The position numbers were made by a program, and so were the translations under genes. DNA of 64,000 nucleotides from positions 2,170,001 to 2,234,000 of the forward strand of contig NZ_CP072941.1 of the NCBI RefSeq assembly GCF_018069625.1. Reading direction: 5' to 3'. The notes beneath the pieces were generated by a model. It did no database searches. It was not told the DNA's origin and saw nothing but the letters and a program-made list of their open reading frames with translations. The DNA comes from Streptomyces yatensis. GTDB lineage: Bacteria; Actinomycetota; Actinomycetes; Streptomycetales; Streptomycetaceae. Positions 61,572 to 64,000 of this stretch are shown here, in pieces; the stretch's first letter is position 1; each line of letters starts with the position of its first letter.

Positions 61572-62557
61572 GGATATTCGTCACCGGGGGCGCCGGCTTC
61601 ATCGGCTCCCAGTTCGTACGGGCCCTGCTCGCGGGAGAGCTGGCCGTCTCCGGCGGCGCCTCGGTGACCGTGTTCGACAAGCTCACCTACGCGGGCAATC
61701 TCGCCAATCTCGCCCCCGTGACCGGCCACCCCGGCTACCGCTTCGTCCAGGGCGACATCTGCGACGCCGAGGCCGTCGACCGGGCCATGGCCGGTCATGA
61801 CGCGGTGGTGCACTTCGCCGCCGAGACCCATGTGGACCGTTCCATCCTGCGCTCGGCTCCGTTCGTCACCACCAATGTGCTGGGCACCCACGTCCTCCTG
61901 GACGCGGCGCGCGACCACCGGGTGAGCCGGTTCCTGCACGTGTCCACGGACGAGGTGTACGGCTCCATCGCCGATGGATCATGGACCGAGGACAGCCCGC
62001 CGGCCCCCAACTCGCCCTACGCCGCGTCCAAGGCCGGTTCGGATCTGCTGGCCCTGTCCTACCACCGCACCCACGGCCTGGATGTGGTGGTCACCCGCTG
62101 CTCCAACAACTACGGCTGGTACCACTTCCCGGAGAAGATGATCCCGCTGTTCATCACCCACTTGATGGACGGCAGGAAGGTCCCGCTCTACGGGGACGGC
62201 TCCCATGTCCGCGACTGGTTGCACGTATCCGACCACTGCCGCGGCATCGCCCTGGCGCTGGACCGGGGCCGGGCCGGCGAGATCTATCACATAGGCGGCG
62301 GCGCCGAGGTGTCCAACAAGGAGCTCACCAGCATGCTCCTCGAGGCCACCGGGCAGGGCTGGGACCTGGTCGAGCACGTCGAGGACCGCAAGGGCCACGA
62401 CCCGCGCTACTCCCTGGACATCGGCAAGATCCGCGAGGAGCTGGGGTACGAGCCGCGGATCTCCTTCGCGGACGGTCTGGCCGCGACGGTGCGGTGGTAC
62501 GGGGACCACCGCGCCTGGTGGGAACCGCTGAAGAAGAGGGCCGCCCTGACGCGGTGA
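61568..62557 (+). CDS. rmlB: dTDP-glucose 4,6-dehydratase
   Basis: A 329-residue extended-SDR enzyme that converts dTDP-glucose to dTDP-4-keto-6-deoxyglucose. TGGAGFIGS (7-15), HFAAETHVDRSI, HVSTDEVYG with Thr/Asp/Glu, YAASKAGSD (Tyr/Lys), RCSNNYG and RDWLHVSDH are all complete. It is co-transcribed with the XRE gene. With rmlA at the other end of the cluster it provides the common deoxysugar precursor. Confidence 0.96.
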   Translation: MRIFVTGGAGFIGSQFVRALLAGELAVSGGASVTVFDKLTYAGNLANLAPVTGHPGYRFVQGDICDAEAVDRAMAGHDAVVHFAAETHVDRSILRSAPFVTTNVLGTHVLLDAARDHRVSRFLHVSTDEVYGSIADGSWTEDSPPAPNSPYAASKAGSDLLALSYHRTHGLDVVVTRCSNNYGWYHFPEKMIPLFITHLMDGRKVPLYGDGSHVRDWLHVSDHCRGIALALDRGRAGEIYHIGGGAEVSNKELTSMLLEATGQGWDLVEHVEDRKGHDPRYSLDIGKIREELGYEPRISFADGLAATVRWYGDHRAWWEPLKKRAALTR

Positions 62558-62568
62558 GCGGATCACGC

Positions 62569-62588
62569 GCCGCCCGGCAGCGGGCGGC
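62569..62588. terminator. Small terminator hairpin at the right cluster border
   Basis: An 8-bp perfect stem, GCCGCCCG with CGGGCGGC, and a 4-nt loop, between the convergent stop codons of rmlB and the peptidase gene. No T-run. Confidence 0.5.
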
Positions 62589-62614
62589 ACGCGTCCCCTA
62601 CGGCGAGCACCCGC

Positions 62615-64000
62615 TCAGCGGATGCCGAGTTCGTCCAGCACCCGGCGCTGGGCGGAGGTGGGCTTGGCCGGGAAGTAGAGGTAGCAGACGCCTCCGGTGC
62701 CCGAGACCACCTTGCCGTTCGCGTCGTACCGCTTGGTCCGCAGCCAGATGTTCTCCCACTGGCGCCGCTTGTAGATGTGGCGGACCGCGTCGTTGCTGGG
62801 CGAGGCCGGGTCGTTGGCGATGACGTCGCCGTCCGCCGTGAAGCCGATGACGGTCATCAGATGGCCCGAGGTGCCGTATCCCGCGCCGTCCAGCTCGGTC
62901 TTGAGGAAGGACTGCGAGGTGATCACCGGAATGCCGGCCCCGATCAGCTTCTCGGCGTCGGTGAGCGAGCCGAGCCGGGTGACCACGCCCTGCAGATCGC
63001 GGTAGGTGGCGGCATAGGCGGCGTTGAACGGCCAGTTGCCGCAGCCGTTGTACTGGTAGTCGAAGGTGCTCCGGGCGGCGTGGCAGACCTGCGGATCGGC
63101 GTAGTCCGGGTTGACCCAGGACAGGTCCGCGGCGGAGGGCTTACGGCCCCAGTACTCGATGATCATCTGCGAGGAGGTGGGGCTGCACCATGCCTCGCCG
63201 CCGTTGTCGTACTCCGGGTACTGGCCCTTGTGGATCTCCTGCGAGTAGCGCGGTACCGGCAGTTCGCGCCCCTTGGGCAGACTCGGCGTGGAGGCGGGCA
63301 CCTCGAACCGGTCGGGGACGTCCGAGCCCATCGCGCCGACCCGCCACACCGTGGGGGTGAGCTTGGAGCCGGGCTTGCGGTAGAGGGTGAGCCGCACCTG
63401 GTACTTCGCCAGCCGCAGCCCGCTCGCCGGGTCGTCGATGGAGAAGGTGTCGGTCCACACCGAGCTCTTGTCGTCGCTCTGGTCGTCCACCGAGGTGCGC
63501 CGGATGGAGGAGGCGCCGTCGTCGGAGGCCCAGCGGCCCATGACGTACCAGGGGGTCGCGGAGCCGTCGGTATACGTGCCCTTGAGTTCGATCTGGATCC
63601 AGGTGCCGGCGGGGGTGCGGGCGTTCCAGGAGACGATGGCCTCGGTCGCGGGCACGGAGAGCGTGCGCACCGGGGAGGTCCAGGTGGCGTACTCCCAGGC
63701 GGCCTTGGTGCCGGTGTGCGGATCGGTGTAGTCCACGCTGCCGAGCGGGCGGGAGATCGCGATGCCCGGGCGGGCGCCGGCCTCGGCGCGGACGCCCTTG
63801 GCGGCACCGGCCAGCCAGTCGGCGTGGCCGCTCCAGCCGTGGTACTCCGCCACCCGGGCGGCCTTCGAACCCGCCGGGGCCGCGGCGGCCTCGGGGGTCC
63901 CCGAGGCCGGTGTCGCGGCGGCGGCCGGGCGGGCCGTCCCGGCGGTCGCGGCTGTCGTGGTGACGGCGGCGGCGCCCGCGACGCCGAGGGCGGCGGCGAG
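62615..64000 (-). CDS. Secreted C39-like cysteine peptidase (5' end beyond the window)
   Basis: At least 461 residues. The frame stays open to the window edge, where the Ala-rich LAAALGVAGAAAV segment looks like the end of a signal peptide. An N-terminal beta-rich domain (about 60-240) is followed by a papain-like C39-type peptidase core: catalytic Cys in AWCSPTSSQM, His in GHLMTVIGFT and Asp/Asn in IANDPASPS. This family is common in Streptomyces and is exported. It has no link to the cluster; its stop lies 58 bp after rmlB on the opposite strand. Confidence 0.85.
   Translation of the reverse strand, partial: LAAALGVAGAAAVTTTAATAGTARPAAAATPASGTPEAAAAPAGSKAARVAEYHGWSGHADWLAGAAKGVRAEAGARPGIAISRPLGSVDYTDPHTGTKAAWEYATWTSPVRTLSVPATEAIVSWNARTPAGTWIQIELKGTYTDGSATPWYVMGRWASDDGASSIRRTSVDDQSDDKSSVWTDTFSIDDPASGLRLAKYQVRLTLYRKPGSKLTPTVWRVGAMGSDVPDRFEVPASTPSLPKGRELPVPRYSQEIHKGQYPEYDNGGEAWCSPTSSQMIIEYWGRKPSAADLSWVNPDYADPQVCHAARSTFDYQYNGCGNWPFNAAYAATYRDLQGVVTRLGSLTDAEKLIGAGIPVITSQSFLKTELDGAGYGTSGHLMTVIGFTADGDVIANDPASPSNDAVRHIYKRRQWENIWLRTKRYDANGKVVSGTGGVCYLYFPAKPTSAQRRVLDELGIR

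Noticed and set aside
26863..62557. Assignment as a phosphonate cluster, suggested by phosphodiesterases and a B12-type radical SAM enzyme
   Set aside because: No phosphoenolpyruvate mutase or phosphonopyruvate decarboxylase gene is seen.
26863..62557. Assignment as the mitomycin cluster itself
   Set aside because: The fused KS/CLF, cysDN, deoxysugar and MtrA-like genes are foreign to it, and several mitomycin and AHBA genes are missing.

Overview
The window is high-GC actinobacterial DNA, almost certainly from a Streptomyces chromosome. The evidence is the strong G/C third-position bias, GTG and TTG starts with GGAGG-type ribosome sites, many lipoproteins and TetR/MerR/PucR regulators, an endo-beta-N-acetylglucosaminidase H, and a PAS-GGDEF-EAL protein. 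No rRNA, tRNA or CRISPR array was seen.

1-26.8 kb is accessory and housekeeping sequence. It opens with the 3' end of an aldehyde dehydrogenase gene and its terminator. Next comes a scarred patch (0.6-4.25 kb) with an IS701-like element, a TetR/short-chain dehydrogenase pair, a DinB-family remnant, an IS5-family remnant, and a second diverged copy of the aldehyde dehydrogenase 3' end plus terminator. After that: a fatty-acid desaturase, a membrane metallophosphoesterase, Endo H, a hydrolase-TetR operon, membrane proteins, a VanX-like dipeptidase, a lipoprotein, a nucleotidyltransferase-fold protein, a membrane protein with its winged-helix regulator, a MerR regulator, a TetR/FAD-monooxygenase pair, a DUF779 gene, the c-di-GMP protein, a PucR-type regulator, a helix-hairpin-helix protein, a lipoprotein and a truncated MacB-type permease.

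26.9-62.6 kb is a biosynthetic gene cluster bracketed by rmlA and rmlB. Its right part (51.4-60.2 kb) holds a HAD phosphatase, a type II dehydroquinase homologue, a PIG-L deacetylase, a family 2 glycosyltransferase, a Gfo/Idh oxidoreductase, an AHBA-synthase-like aminotransferase, an SDR, an acyl-adenylating enzyme fused to a methyltransferase domain, and a radical SAM enzyme. This is the gene logic of 3-amino-5-hydroxybenzoate (AHBA) supply followed by mitomycin-like carrier-bound glycosylation and deacetylation. The middle part (36.3-51.3 kb) is a minus-strand, mostly overlapping run. It holds an ACP, a fused ketosynthase/chain-length-factor-like protein, three alkaline-phosphatase-superfamily proteins (one without catalytic residues), CysD and CysN, a possible OB-fold protein, a B12-type radical SAM enzyme, an MtrA-like protein, an exporter, a helix-hairpin-helix protein and a methyltransferase. 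The left part (26.9-36.3 kb) adds deoxysugar genes (rmlA, epimerase, TylF-type methyltransferase, glycosyltransferase), an aminotransferase, an O-methyltransferase coupled to a 72-residue Cys/Trp-ended peptide, a VOC protein and a protein I do not recognise.

A recurring TTGACTTTAGT-like element, usually overlapping a -35 box, lies in front of the cluster's divergent operons and of the XRE/TPR regulator at 60.3 kb. This suggests one regulon. I infer a glycosylated, possibly sulfated, aminobenzoate-derived product that is mitomycin-related in its early steps. The combination of sulfate activation, corrinoid chemistry and a fused KS/CLF matches no cluster I know. The window ends inside a secreted C39-like cysteine peptidase gene.
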